Part shown: in pieces, positions 16,729 through 26,005 of the stretch | Layout: every line of letters begins with the position of its first letter | Position numbering within the stretch: position 1 is the first letter of the stretch | From: Bacteroidota bacterium | Lineage (GTDB): Bacteria; Bacteroidota; Bacteroidia; Chitinophagales; UBA10324 | DNA: 33,710 bases | Direction of reading: 5' to 3' | Assembly: GCA_018267315.1 (NCBI GenBank) | Contig: JAFDYS010000061.1 | Location: 1-33,710, forward strand | Position numbers and translations under genes: made by a program | The notes under the pieces: generated by a model | Told to the model about the DNA's origin: nothing | Databases searched by the model: none | The model's input: only the letters and a program-made list of their open reading frames with translations

Positions 16729-18378
16729 CTACCAATAAACAATGTACAAGGCAGCAAGAATGCCGACTACGAGCAGGGCACCGGCCATAAAAGAGTTCGA
16801 TACCCTGAACATGCCTTTATCAATCACCAGTGCTTTCGGATTTTCTTTATGCGGACTCAGCAGGCCAAACACGACGATCAGTCCCGCACAAATCAGAAAA
16901 ACAATTCCCATTCGGTTGAGGAACGGAATATCCGGCATCAGGAATTTAAGCACGGCGGAGAAAGGAATACTGCACAGTGTGGCCGCAAGCGCACCGGCTG
17001 AATTGGCGCGCTTCCAGAAAAATCCGAATAGAAACATGGCCAAAATGCCCGGTGTGATGAAGCCCGTGAACTCCTGAATGTAAGTGAAGCCCTGTCCGAA
17101 ATTTTTCAACGCCGGGGAAATAATCAGTGCAATGGCGAATGCCACGAGTACCGTCCAGCGGCCAATCTTAACTACCTTCTTGTCTTCAGCATCCTTGTTT
17201 ACAAAACGCTTGTAGATGTCAAGGGAGAAAATAGTGGAGATGCTGTTTGCCTTTCCGGCCAGGGAGGCCACAATGGCTGCGGTGAGTGCAGCGAATGAAA
17301 CACCTTTCAAACCTTCAGGAAGTAAGCCCAGCAAGGTGGAATACGAGTTATCAGGTTTTACGATGCCATTCTCGGTAATGCTGTTTACGATATTCTCATC
17401 CGCATTGTTGGTGAAAAGGATGTAGCAGGCAATTCCCGGCAACACCACGATCGCCGGCATCAACAATTTGAGAAATGAAGCGAAGAGCAGGCCGCTTCGC
17501 GCAGTGGGAAGTTTGGCTCCCAATGCGCGCTGTGTGATGTACTGGTTGCAACCCCAATAGCTCAGGTTGGCAATCCACATTCCCCCGATAAGTACAGCCA
17601 GTCCCGGAAGCTGATACCACGGGTCCTGCATGCCGCCCTGCCCGTCATGCACCTGGTATTCTCCCTTGGGAATGATCATGTGAAAATGATCCGGTGCTTT
17701 CTGCCTTAATAACTGAAGTCCCTCAAAAACGCCGGCGTTGGTTCCAAGTTTTTCTGAAACCAGACTCAGAGCCAGATACGTGGTGGCCAAACCACCGAGA
17801 ATGAGAAAGAAAACCTGAATCACATCGGTGTAACCGATAACTCGCATGCCGCCCAGGGTGATAAGAATGGCGAAAAGAGCCAGCCCGACTGCACACCACA
17901 TAAACGGCAGTTGCAGCATATGCTGAATGCTGAGAGCGCCGAGGTAAATGATGGAAGTGAGATTGACCAGCACGTAAATCAGCAGCCAGAATACTGCCAT
18001 AATGGTGGCCACCTGCTCATTATACCGGTGTCGCAGAAATTGCGGCATGGTATAGATGTTATTCTTCAGGTAAAGCGGCATGAAGAACACGGCCACGATG
18101 ATGAGCGTGATGGCCGCCATCCACTCGTACGAAGCGATGCCGAGACCGAGTGCGAAACCAGAACCGCCCATGCCGATGAATTGCTCTGCAGAAATATTGG
18201 ATGCGATCAGGGAAGCTCCAATCGCCCACCAGGTGAGCTGGCCTTCAGCCAAAAAGAAATCCTGAGGATTGTTGTGCGCCTTTTTCCTGCGCTGATAAAC
18301 CCAGTAGCCGTAGCCCGATACAATAATGAAGTAAACGAGAAATACTACGTAGTCCAGGGTCTGCATGGGTGTATTCAT
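16729..18378 (-). CDS. Sodium/sugar symporter, SSS (SGLT) family
   Basis: 549-residue inner-membrane protein with about 14 hydrophobic segments. Family features include the first-helix region SNISAEQFIGMGGSGFALG, the YTMPQFLRHRYN stretch, and the loop and helix YWGCNQYITQRALGAKLPTA that is typical of sodium/glucose and galactose carriers such as Vibrio SGLT. A C-terminal helix follows a basic linker, as usual. It should import a hexose with sodium ions. Because it sits between galT and a GH13 gene and downstream of galK, galactose is the likely main substrate, with glucose also possible. The start is an ATG at 18376-18378, 83 bases after the galT stop. Confidence 0.9.
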   Translation of the reverse strand: MNTPMQTLDYVVFLVYFIIVSGYGYWVYQRRKKAHNNPQDFFLAEGQLTWWAIGASLIASNISAEQFIGMGGSGFALGLGIASYEWMAAITLIIVAVFFMPLYLKNNIYTMPQFLRHRYNEQVATIMAVFWLLIYVLVNLTSIIYLGALSIQHMLQLPFMWCAVGLALFAILITLGGMRVIGYTDVIQVFFLILGGLATTYLALSLVSEKLGTNAGVFEGLQLLRQKAPDHFHMIIPKGEYQVHDGQGGMQDPWYQLPGLAVLIGGMWIANLSYWGCNQYITQRALGAKLPTARSGLLFASFLKLLMPAIVVLPGIACYILFTNNADENIVNSITENGIVKPDNSYSTLLGLLPEGLKGVSFAALTAAIVASLAGKANSISTIFSLDIYKRFVNKDAEDKKVVKIGRWTVLVAFAIALIISPALKNFGQGFTYIQEFTGFITPGILAMFLFGFFWKRANSAGALAATLCSIPFSAVLKFLMPDIPFLNRMGIVFLICAGLIVVFGLLSPHKENPKALVIDKGMFRVSNSFMAGALLVVGILAALYIVYW

Positions 18379-18461
18379 AAATTGGAGTTGCTTGAATTTG
18401 GGTTATGAATTTTTGGGCGAGGTAAGAACGAAACTTTTTACGTGATTTCAAAAAAGAGATT

Positions 18462-19517
18462 TCAGGACGCTTCGGTATAATGAATTTCACTCAGGTTGCG
18501 GAGTGCTTCGGCTGCCCATTCAGCAGTGATGTCGCGCTGCGGGTTGCCGAGCATTTCATAACCCACCATGAATTTTTTTACAGTGGCGGAACGGAGCAGC
18601 GGCGGAAGGAAATGCATGTGCCAGTGCCATTCAGGGTGATCGCCGTCATTCACCGGCGACTGATGCATGCCGGCAGAATAGGGGAATGAAGTTTTGAAAA
18701 TGTTGTCATAGCGAGTGGTGATTCGTTTCAGGATGTCGGCTAGCGCGGATTTCTCTTCCGCGCTGAACTGAACCAGGGTTTGCACCTGCCTGCGGGAAAT
18801 GAGCATCACCTCAAAAGGCCAGATGGCCCAAAACGGAACCAGCACCACAAAATGTTCATTGCTGATGACGATGCGTTCCTTCCTTTCCAGTTCCAGCTTC
18901 AGATAATCTCCGATCAGACTTCTGCCTGTGGATTCAAAATATTTTTTCTGCTGTATGGTTTCTTTAAATGGTTCAACCGGGATATCGCTCGATGCCCAGA
19001 TCTGTCCGTGCGGATGCGGATTGCTGCAACCCATTATTTCACCCTTGTTCTCGAAAAAGAGGATGTACCTGATTTGATTGTTCGCGGCCAGTGATTTGAA
19101 TTCATCGCACCATAATTCAATGACATCATCAATTTCATTAACACTCAATTGAGGGAGCGTGAGATCATGCCGCGGCGAAAAACAAATTACGCGGCAAATG
19201 CCGCTCTGGCTTTTAGCGACGAGCAGGTCTGCTACGTTGAATTCTCTGAGAGGGGTATCAATTTCCAGAGCGGAAAAATCATTGGTGAAGGAAAAGCAGG
19301 ACGTGTATTTCGGATTCACTTTGTCGCCTGCTCGTTTATTGCCCGGGCACAAGTAGCAGGCAGGATCGAACGACGGGCGCCGGTCGCCGGGCAATGATTC
19401 CACTTTTCCCTGCCACGGACGTTGCGTGCGCTGTGGTGATACCAGCAGCCATTCGCCGGTGAGAATATTTTTTCGCCGGTGCGGATGCATTTTAAAATCA
19501 ATGGAAACTTCACTCAT
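18462..19517 (-). CDS. galT: Galactose-1-phosphate uridylyltransferase
   Basis: Leloir pathway enzyme that exchanges galactose-1-phosphate with UDP-glucose. The 351-residue protein begins with [18 protein letters not shown] (13-30), has the CYLC metal-site cysteines (C54, C57) and the active-site [10 protein letters not shown] segment, in which H170 is the nucleophile that becomes uridylylated. The C-terminal half has the [14 protein letters not shown] stretch with further metal or substrate ligands. Length matches the family. The start is an ATG at 19515-19517, 71 bases after the galK stop; there is no clear promoter in the gap, so it is probably in the galK transcript. Confidence 0.96.
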   Translation of the reverse strand: MSEVSIDFKMHPHRRKNILTGEWLLVSPQRTQRPWQGKVESLPGDRRPSFDPACYLCPGNKRAGDKVNPKYTSCFSFTNDFSALEIDTPLREFNVADLLVAKSQSGICRVICFSPRHDLTLPQLSVNEIDDVIELWCDEFKSLAANNQIRYILFFENKGEIMGCSNPHPHGQIWASSDIPVEPFKETIQQKKYFESTGRSLIGDYLKLELERKERIVISNEHFVVLVPFWAIWPFEVMLISRRQVQTLVQFSAEEKSALADILKRITTRYDNIFKTSFPYSAGMHQSPVNDGDHPEWHWHMHFLPPLLRSATVKKFMVGYEMLGNPQRDITAEWAAEALRNLSEIHYTEAS

Positions 19518-19588
19518 GCTTCACTGTTTTTCATACACAACTTATTCGGCGAGTAGATGCCGGAACGTTCACCTGATCATACATTGTT

Positions 19589-20776
19589 TCAGCCGATGTG
19601 CCTGACCAACGAAGTGCCGTCCTCAATCTTTACCACATACGCTTTCAATTCCTTCCTGAAAGATTGAAAATACATTTCACCAACCGACTGAATTAATTCT
19701 TCCACAGCGCCTTCATTGACAATATTGATAGTGCACCCGCCGAATCCGCCACCCATCATGCGGGAGCCCAGAACTGATGGGTTGTTTTGAACGGCATCCA
19801 CCAGAAAATCCAGTTCACTGCAACTTACCTCATAGTCCCTGCTCAACCCGTGATGCGTGTCAAACATTTTATTGCCGAACGATTTCATGTCACCTTTTTT
19901 CAAATCCTCGCAGGCGGCGAGTAAGCGGAGGTTTTCTTCCACAACGTATTTGCATCTGCGGTAGATCAATGGAACAACAGGCAGCAACAGCTCATCAAGC
20001 ATGGTCTGCGTTACATCCCGAAGACTTTGCACCTCCGCATATTTCTTTTGAATGATGGATACCCCTTCTTCACACTGTTGCCTTCTCACATTGTATTCAG
20101 AAGAAGCGAGGGAGTGTTTGACGCCGCTGTCAAGTAACACCATGCGGATGCCTTCCATCCTGAACGGTTCATACTCGTAGTCCAGCGACCGGCAGTCGAG
20201 GCGAATGACATGGTCACGCAGGCCGAACATGCTGGCAAACTGATCCATGATGCCGCAGCGCACACCTACAAAATCATTCTCGGCGCGTTGGGCCATTTTC
20301 ACCAGTTGAAGTTTGCTGAACCCGGTCTGCAGCAGTTCATTCAATGCAAAAGCGATGGCACATTCCACTGCCGCCGAGGAAGAAAGTCCGGCGCCGAGCG
20401 GAATTTCACCGGTGATGGTTCCTTCAAATCCTGAAAGGGTAACGCACGCTTTCTTAAACTGGTCGGCTACACCGAGCAGATAATTCGGCCATGAATTCTT
20501 TTCTGACTTGCGTAACTCATGAATGGTGGTTTTATAATCCTCATGGAAATCGGCCGAATGAAGTTTTATGAAATCACCTTCCGTGGGTGTGATCGCAAAA
20601 TAAGCGGCCTTGTCAATGGCTGCCGGCAACACAAAGCCATCGTTATAATCCGTGTGTTCGCCAATGAGGTTGATCCTGCCGGGTGAACGAACGACCAATG
20701 AGTTTTCCCGAACAAATGGAGCAAGTGCCGCAGGATACGAAGTGTAATCGGGTGATATGGTTTTCTGCGTTTCCAA
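19589..20776 (-). CDS. galK: Galactokinase
   Basis: GHMP-family kinase that phosphorylates alpha-D-galactose at C1, the entry step of the Leloir pathway. The 395-residue protein has the galactokinase signature GRINLIGEHTDYNDG (33-47), the ATP-binding motif PLGAGLSSSAAVE (126-138), the catalytic Asp in GIMDQFASMFG (D178) and the C-terminal GGGFGGCTINIV motif. The start appears to be TTG at 20774-20776: it lies 8 bases after the beta-galactosidase stop, no in-frame ATG is available, and about 32 residues before the signature is normal for the family. AAGTAGG lies 8 to 9 bases upstream. Tight spacing implies co-transcription and perhaps coupling with the GH2 gene. Confidence 0.95.
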   Translation of the reverse strand: METQKTISPDYTSYPAALAPFVRENSLVVRSPGRINLIGEHTDYNDGFVLPAAIDKAAYFAITPTEGDFIKLHSADFHEDYKTTIHELRKSEKNSWPNYLLGVADQFKKACVTLSGFEGTITGEIPLGAGLSSSAAVECAIAFALNELLQTGFSKLQLVKMAQRAENDFVGVRCGIMDQFASMFGLRDHVIRLDCRSLDYEYEPFRMEGIRMVLLDSGVKHSLASSEYNVRRQQCEEGVSIIQKKYAEVQSLRDVTQTMLDELLLPVVPLIYRRCKYVVEENLRLLAACEDLKKGDMKSFGNKMFDTHHGLSRDYEVSCSELDFLVDAVQNNPSVLGSRMMGGGFGGCTINIVNEGAVEELIQSVGEMYFQSFRKELKAYVVKIEDGTSLVRHIG

Positions 20777-20784
20777 ATCTGAAC

Positions 20785-23274
20785 CTACTTCGCGTAAATT
20801 TTAAGAGAGGCAGAAGGCAATCCGTCAGAACTTGCTGTGAGATCAATGGTTCCCGGCTTGCCATCGGATTGAATAATAGCGAGGCACGTGCCGCTGAATG
20901 CCTTGCGCTCATTGGCCTTGAAAGATTCCCTGCTTGTTTGGCTTCCATTATCCACGCCGGCTATAAACCCAACACCGCTCACATCAAACGTCACCTTGTT
21001 TTCAGCATGGGGAACCAGGTTGCCATCGGCATCCAGGACTCTCACTTCAACAAATGAAAGATCTTTTCCGTCGGCATGAATCACGTTGCGGTCAATGCGT
21101 AATTCAATGCGTGAAGGAGGTCCCGCTGTTTTTACCACATCGGTCGCAATGATTCTTCCTCCTTTTCTTGAAATCACTTTCAGCGTTCCGGGCTGATACG
21201 GTACCCGCCACATCACATGCAAGTCATCGGGTTGGGTGATGATGGTACCGATTGATCTTTCATTCAGCAACAATTCCACCTGTTCGGCCTTGTTGAAGTA
21301 GGCCCATACATCAATGGTATCACCGGCATTCCAATTCCAGTGGGGAAATAAATGAAGCACGGTCTTATCCGTCCACACACTCTGATACAGATAGTAAGCA
21401 TCCTTCGGAAATCCGGCAAGGTCAATAATGCCAAAGTAGGAACTGCGCGATGGCCACTCATAAGGGGTGGGCTCGCCGAGGTAATCGAAACCTGTCCACA
21501 CAAAAATTCCGGCCATCCAGTCGAGCTTTCTGAATTCTTTAAGTGATTCTTCATGCGTGGAACCCCACCATGGCGAACAGTTATCATAGGAAGAACAGGT
21601 GTGATTGGCATTTCCTCCGGTGAACGGCCCACCTGAGAGGGGAGGCCAGCGGTGAATACTGTCGGAAGGCATATCATAGTAACCGCGTGATTCCAGTGCC
21701 GATGATGATTCTGTGGCCATAAATGGTTTCAATCCCCATCGTTCCTGTGCAAGGTGCCATTGTGTATGCCGGTAATTGAATGAGGTGATGTCGAGCACGC
21801 CGGCCTGCAGGATCATGTTGGAAGTATCAGTGTGATCATTTGCAACGGTGATCGGCCGCGTAGTATCCAGAGAGCGCACAATGTTCACCAGTTCTCTTAC
21901 AATAGTTTTACCGCTTGTATCCCGCTGCGGAGACACCGTTTTGGTTTCAGGATCCCACATGTAAGCTGACTGCTCCGGAATTTCATTGCCTACGCTCCAG
22001 ATGAAAACACAGGGATGATTCCGGTCGCGAAGTATCTGATCGCGTAAATCTTTTTCATGCCATTCATCCCAATACAAGTGGTAATCGAATTTTCTCTTCG
22101 GCCGTTGCCACATATCAAATGCTTCATCCATCACAATGAAACCCATTTGGTCGCAGAGGTCGAGAAACTCCGGCGCCGGCGGATTGTGTGACGTGCGGAT
22201 GGCATTGCATCCCATGGATTTCAGAATCTCCAGTTGCCGCTGCATGGCGCGTGTGTTTACCGCTGCGCCAAGAGCTCCGAGATCGTGGTGCTGACAAACA
22301 CCCTGAAGCTTGACCTGGTTGCCATTCAGGATAAAACCTTTGTCGGCATCGAAAGTGAAGTAGCGGATGCCGAATGATGTTACGTACTCGTCAATTGTTT
22401 TTCCATCCGAAATAATTTGTGTCACCGCTTTGTACAGGTATGGTTGCTCCGGTGACCACAGTTTGGGGTTGGCCACGCCAAGCTGCTGCGTAATGGTGCC
22501 CGATCCGTTTGCTGACACTTCCATTTCGGCCGTTATGGAACTCACTTCGGTCACTGAATCCAGTATGGTGGTCTTCACTGAAATTTTTGATGCGGCAGGA
22601 TGGTGGTTACCGACGGTGATGCTGACAGAGACAACGGCGGAATCACTGTTTACCACCGGTGTAGTGATACTTGTTCCCCATTGATCCACGTACACTTTGG
22701 CGGTGGTAACAAGCCACACATGGCGGTAGATGCCTGAACCGGAATACCAGCGCGAGTTTGGCTGTGCTGCATTGTCAACGCGCACGGCAATCACATTCTT
22801 GCTGTTTCCATAATGCAGATACGGTGTAAGATCGTATCTGAAGGAGATGTATCCGTTCGGCCTTTTACCAAGGTAATGTCCGTTGATCCAAACTTCACTC
22901 AGACGATAGATACCGTCAAAATCAATGAAGACGTTTTTATTTTTTGAAGAGGAGGGAACTGAAAATGTTTTACGATACCAGCCAATACCTCCGGGCAATG
23001 CACCGCCTTCTGCTCCGGCCGGCGCCAGTGAATCGAATTTTCCTTCAATGCTCCAGTCATGGGGAAGATTCAGCATTCTCCACGCTTCATCATTAAATCC
23101 GGGATTCTTTGCAGTGGAATCATCACCAAGAAAAAATTTCCAGTTATTGTCAAAATCGGCGCGTCGTGCGGTTTCACTATTGAAAGAACATGCGGCGATG
23201 AAGAGGAGGAGAATGGCGGTAACTATTACCCGCGCAGTTCTGTTGAATGGAAATTTCACTGCTTCAGTCATCAT
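20785..23274 (-). CDS. Beta-galactosidase, glycoside hydrolase family 2, lipoprotein
   Basis: 829 residues. The N-terminus has a lipoprotein signal peptide with lipobox FIAAC (C29). The sugar-binding jelly-roll (about 38-190: NLPHDWSIEGKF, GGIGWYRKTFSVP, EVWINGHYLGKRPNGY) is followed by an Ig-like domain (about 192-300), the TIM barrel (about 305-600) with acid/base E431 in WSVGNEIPEQ and nucleophile E522 in FMATESSSALE, and C-terminal beta domains. RTSHNPPAPEFLDLCDQMG is the classic GH2 segment. It should release terminal beta-galactose from galactan oligosaccharides. Its ATG overlaps the stop of the GH53 gene by one base (TAATG), indicating translational coupling. Residues after the lipid-bearing Cys are SFNSE, without a strong acidic surface-export signal, so a periplasm-facing location is possible. 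Confidence 0.94.
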   Translation of the reverse strand: MMTEAVKFPFNRTARVIVTAILLLFIAACSFNSETARRADFDNNWKFFLGDDSTAKNPGFNDEAWRMLNLPHDWSIEGKFDSLAPAGAEGGALPGGIGWYRKTFSVPSSSKNKNVFIDFDGIYRLSEVWINGHYLGKRPNGYISFRYDLTPYLHYGNSKNVIAVRVDNAAQPNSRWYSGSGIYRHVWLVTTAKVYVDQWGTSITTPVVNSDSAVVSVSITVGNHHPAASKISVKTTILDSVTEVSSITAEMEVSANGSGTITQQLGVANPKLWSPEQPYLYKAVTQIISDGKTIDEYVTSFGIRYFTFDADKGFILNGNQVKLQGVCQHHDLGALGAAVNTRAMQRQLEILKSMGCNAIRTSHNPPAPEFLDLCDQMGFIVMDEAFDMWQRPKRKFDYHLYWDEWHEKDLRDQILRDRNHPCVFIWSVGNEIPEQSAYMWDPETKTVSPQRDTSGKTIVRELVNIVRSLDTTRPITVANDHTDTSNMILQAGVLDITSFNYRHTQWHLAQERWGLKPFMATESSSALESRGYYDMPSDSIHRWPPLSGGPFTGGNANHTCSSYDNCSPWWGSTHEESLKEFRKLDWMAGIFVWTGFDYLGEPTPYEWPSRSSYFGIIDLAGFPKDAYYLYQSVWTDKTVLHLFPHWNWNAGDTIDVWAYFNKAEQVELLLNERSIGTIITQPDDLHVMWRVPYQPGTLKVISRKGGRIIATDVVKTAGPPSRIELRIDRNVIHADGKDLSFVEVRVLDADGNLVPHAENKVTFDVSGVGFIAGVDNGSQTSRESFKANERKAFSGTCLAIIQSDGKPGTIDLTASSDGLPSASLKIYAK

Positions 23275-24275
23275 TATTTAACCGAGTACTTCTTTGCTAT
23301 GGCCGGATAAAGATTCAGCAAATAATCTATCGCCTCGCCGTTCTTGTCAAAAATTTCTTCCCACGTATTCAGCGGTTCCCAGATGAACGCGCCTTTGATG
23401 TTCCCTTTCGGAAGACTATAAGCAATGTCGTTGACAGCTGTTTTGTGCTGAGTGTATTCAGCAATAACTACATCTTTGTTGTAGCGCGCGGAGAGATCAG
23501 TGAGATTCCTTTTCAAACTGTCAAGAGTTCCGTGCCACTGAGGATAATAGGATTCTCCAATGACGTCGAACTCCACACCACGTGAAATCATGGCGTCGAG
23601 CCATTCGCGCGATTCCGCATTCTGTCCGCCGAGCGCAATGTGTATCATAATGGTGGCTGATGGCGTAACTTCCTTCACCGCAGATACACCGGCTTTAAGC
23701 AGCGCCGCCAGACTATCCGGATGACTGAAACTGCCTTCCGGCCACAGCATGCCTTTATTGATTTCATTTCCGATCTGCACCATATCCGGAGCAGTTCCCT
23801 GTTCTTTCAATTTGATGAGAACTTCTTTGGTGTAGTTGTGAACCTGCGTGGTGAGTTGAGGAAAGCCCAGCTGCTTCCAGGCGGCAGGTTTGTATTGTTT
23901 TCCCGGATCAGCCCAGGTATCACTGTAATGAAAGTCCAGCAGGAATTTCATGTTGGCGGCCTTGATGCGTTTGGCCATTTGTAAAGTCTGATCCAGTCCG
24001 CAATATCCTTTTTTGGAATAACCACTGTCAGCTTCGGGGTTCACGAAAATGCGCAGGCGGATATAGTTGAAGCCATTCTCTTTCAGGATCTGAATAGCAT
24101 CTTTCTGCATGCCATTCGCGGTAAACTTCACACCCTCTGCCTCCAGTTGCGGGAGGAATGAGATATCGGCGCCGATTATTTTTTCAACAGAGGATTTTTG
24201 TGCCGTTGCAACCGTGGCGACTAGTAAGAGGAAAAGAAAAAGATGCAGGGAAGAACGGAGTGCGCAGCGGTTCAT
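23274..24275 (-). CDS. Arabinogalactan endo-beta-1,4-galactanase (GH53)
   Basis: 333 residues from the ATG at 24273-24275, which starts a good signal peptide (MNRCALRSSLHLFLFLLLVA then TVATAQ). The frame extends 14 codons upstream to a TTG, but that would bury the signal peptide, so the ATG is chosen. GH53 features: GADISFLPQLE near the start, NGFNYIRLRIFVNP (68-80), LLDFHYSDTWADPGKQ (112-126), acid/base E171 in QIGNEINKGMLWP, nucleophile E273 in VIAEYTQHK, and GAFIWEP near the end. It hydrolyses internal beta-1,4-galactosyl bonds in pectic galactan. There is no Cys at the signal-peptide end, so it is not a lipoprotein, unlike the next gene. It follows susD across a terminator and overlaps the GH2 gene by one base. 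Confidence 0.94.
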   Translation of the reverse strand: MNRCALRSSLHLFLFLLLVATVATAQKSSVEKIIGADISFLPQLEAEGVKFTANGMQKDAIQILKENGFNYIRLRIFVNPEADSGYSKKGYCGLDQTLQMAKRIKAANMKFLLDFHYSDTWADPGKQYKPAAWKQLGFPQLTTQVHNYTKEVLIKLKEQGTAPDMVQIGNEINKGMLWPEGSFSHPDSLAALLKAGVSAVKEVTPSATIMIHIALGGQNAESREWLDAMISRGVEFDVIGESYYPQWHGTLDSLKRNLTDLSARYNKDVVIAEYTQHKTAVNDIAYSLPKGNIKGAFIWEPLNTWEEIFDKNGEAIDYLLNLYPAIAKKYSVK

Positions 24276-24329
24276 TGGTTGGTGGTGTGAATCGGACACT
24301 AAGTTACGAATGATCAAATGTTTTGAAAC

Positions 24330-24359
24330 AAAAAAGCCGGCTGCTTGGCCGGCTTTTTT
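24330..24359 (-). terminator. Strong intrinsic terminator between susD and the galactanase gene
   Basis: A perfect 12-bp inverted repeat: AAAAAAGCCGGC (24330-24341) and GCCGGCTTTTTT (24348-24359) around a 6-base loop. On the - strand the GC stem is followed by six T residues, as needed to end susCD transcription 22 bases after the susD stop; the symmetry makes it bidirectional. It may reduce, rather than abolish, transcription of the enzyme genes that follow. Confidence 0.88.
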
Positions 24360-24380
24360 GTTTCACATTGAATCCTAAAT

Positions 24381-25994
24381 CTAGTAACCCGGATTTTGAA
24401 CCAGATTGGGATTTGCAATCAGGTCAGAGATCGGAAGCGGATAAATATTGAGGTGATCGTCAACAGCTGTTCCGTTTTCCACGTTTCCTTTCCAGGGCCA
24501 CAAGTAACTGCCGCTGGTAAATCTGCCCCAGCGAATGAGGTCGGTGCGGCGCTGTGCCTCCCACTGAAATTCCATGCTGCGCTCTTTGAAAATGTTCTCC
24601 AGATCGAGCGAGGCGTAATCATGAGAATGATCACCGTGATAAGCGCGGGCGCGCACATCATTCAGGTACTGAAGTGCGAGACCGGCATCACCGGCAGCAC
24701 CGTCACGGGCTACAGCCTCGGCATACATCAGGTATGCATCGGCCAAACGGAATAACGGAATGTCAGTATCAACCTGCGTTCCGGTAGGATCTGAACCGGG
24801 CACACCGGTTGAAGAAAGGTTTTTCCATTTGGCAATACCCCATCCATCGGTGAATGTTTTGGAAAGTACCACGGCTCCGTTCACGGTATCATTTACGCTC
24901 AGGTCTTGCCCGTCAGTATAGAACAGGTAACGGCTGTCATTGGTGTCAGCAAACAGTGAAACAAAAGCTGATGTGGTGCGGTAGCCGCCCCATCCGCTGG
25001 CAATACCAAAATCAGAGGGCTTCATGCTTCCGCCCACTGGTCCATGCACGAGAAATGTGGTGCCGCCCCAGGTTTGGGTGTTAATGCCATCAAAACAAAC
25101 CGGGAATATCACTTCATTCGAGTTGTTATTGTCAGTCATGAAGAGATGGGTGTAATCCGGTTCGAGTGTGTATCCGGCATCAATCACTTTCTTAGCGTAT
25201 GCGGCGGCATCAGCCCAGCGCGGTGTGCCGGTGTATACCCCTGCATTCAGGTACATCTTAGCAAGGAGAAACCAGGCACAGGCCTTATCAGCACGTCCGT
25301 ATTCATTGGTTCTTGCGTCCGGCAGATTATTTTCCAGATCTTTCAACTCGGTTTCAAGCCAAGCAAATAAATCAGCGCGGCTGATTTGCTTAGGAAGACT
25401 GGCACCAGGTAACGCATTTTCATCCACGAACGGAACATTGCCGTAAAGATCCATAGCATGATAGTAGCTAAGTGCTCTTACGAAACGGGCCTCGTACCGG
25501 TAGTCCCGAATGCGGGCCTGATCTTCCTGACTGAAACCGCGATCTGACATTTTACCGTCTGATGATTCGCGAATGAATTCATTGCAAATCGGAATATTGA
25601 AGTAGATGCGGTAGTACATCCCCTTCACCCATTGGTTTGCTGAAGACCAGCTCATTTCATGCAGTTCGGGAATACCGGGATCATTCCATCCACATACTGC
25701 CGCATCTGTAGGAAGTTCCTGCAAATTGAACAGCACACGCGTGTATTGCGAGAAGCCCTCATCAATGATGGCTACCGGATCCAGATCCGGTTTTCCGGAA
25801 GGTCCCTGATTTCCGGAAACGGCAAATCCGGAATAGCATTTGGCCAGCACGTGAATGTAGTTTGCGGGATCCTCATAAACCACGGATGTATTCAGTCCGT
25901 AGAAAGGTTCCCTGTTCAGATCATTCAGGCAGGAGGTAAGGGAAACAGAAATCATTCCCAGGATAATGAGAGACTTAAACAGATTGCTTTTCAT
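24381..25994 (-). CDS. SusD/RagB-family nutrient-binding lipoprotein
   Basis: 537 residues with a type II signal peptide and lipobox SLTSC (C22), expected on the outer face of the outer membrane, where SusD proteins cap the SusC channel and bind glycans. The N-terminus (CLNDLNREPFYGLNTSVVYEDP) and the body (YRYEARFVRALSYYHAMDLYGNVPFV, WFLLAKMYLNAGVYTG with tetratricopeptide-like helices, and LFRLADAYLMYAEAVAR near the end) match the RagB/SusD family. The C-terminal YPLPISDLIANPNLVQNPGY ending is diagnostic. It starts 11 bases after the susC-like stop. Given the GH53 enzyme downstream, beta-1,4-galactan or its oligosaccharides are the likely ligand. Confidence 0.95.
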   Translation of the reverse strand: MKSNLFKSLIILGMISVSLTSCLNDLNREPFYGLNTSVVYEDPANYIHVLAKCYSGFAVSGNQGPSGKPDLDPVAIIDEGFSQYTRVLFNLQELPTDAAVCGWNDPGIPELHEMSWSSANQWVKGMYYRIYFNIPICNEFIRESSDGKMSDRGFSQEDQARIRDYRYEARFVRALSYYHAMDLYGNVPFVDENALPGASLPKQISRADLFAWLETELKDLENNLPDARTNEYGRADKACAWFLLAKMYLNAGVYTGTPRWADAAAYAKKVIDAGYTLEPDYTHLFMTDNNNSNEVIFPVCFDGINTQTWGGTTFLVHGPVGGSMKPSDFGIASGWGGYRTTSAFVSLFADTNDSRYLFYTDGQDLSVNDTVNGAVVLSKTFTDGWGIAKWKNLSSTGVPGSDPTGTQVDTDIPLFRLADAYLMYAEAVARDGAAGDAGLALQYLNDVRARAYHGDHSHDYASLDLENIFKERSMEFQWEAQRRTDLIRWGRFTSGSYLWPWKGNVENGTAVDDHLNIYPLPISDLIANPNLVQNPGY

Positions 25995-26005
25995 CCCTTA
26001 TGATT

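Noticed and set aside
17911..18408. 165-codon frame antisense to the symporter
   Set aside because: It is opposite a conserved SSS transporter and its translation looks like the shadow of a hydrophobic gene (His, Asp and Glu rich) with no recognisable motif.
24276..24317. N-terminal extension of the GH53 protein from a TTG codon
   Set aside because: It would put 14 polar residues ahead of a clear signal peptide that starts exactly at the ATG at 24275.
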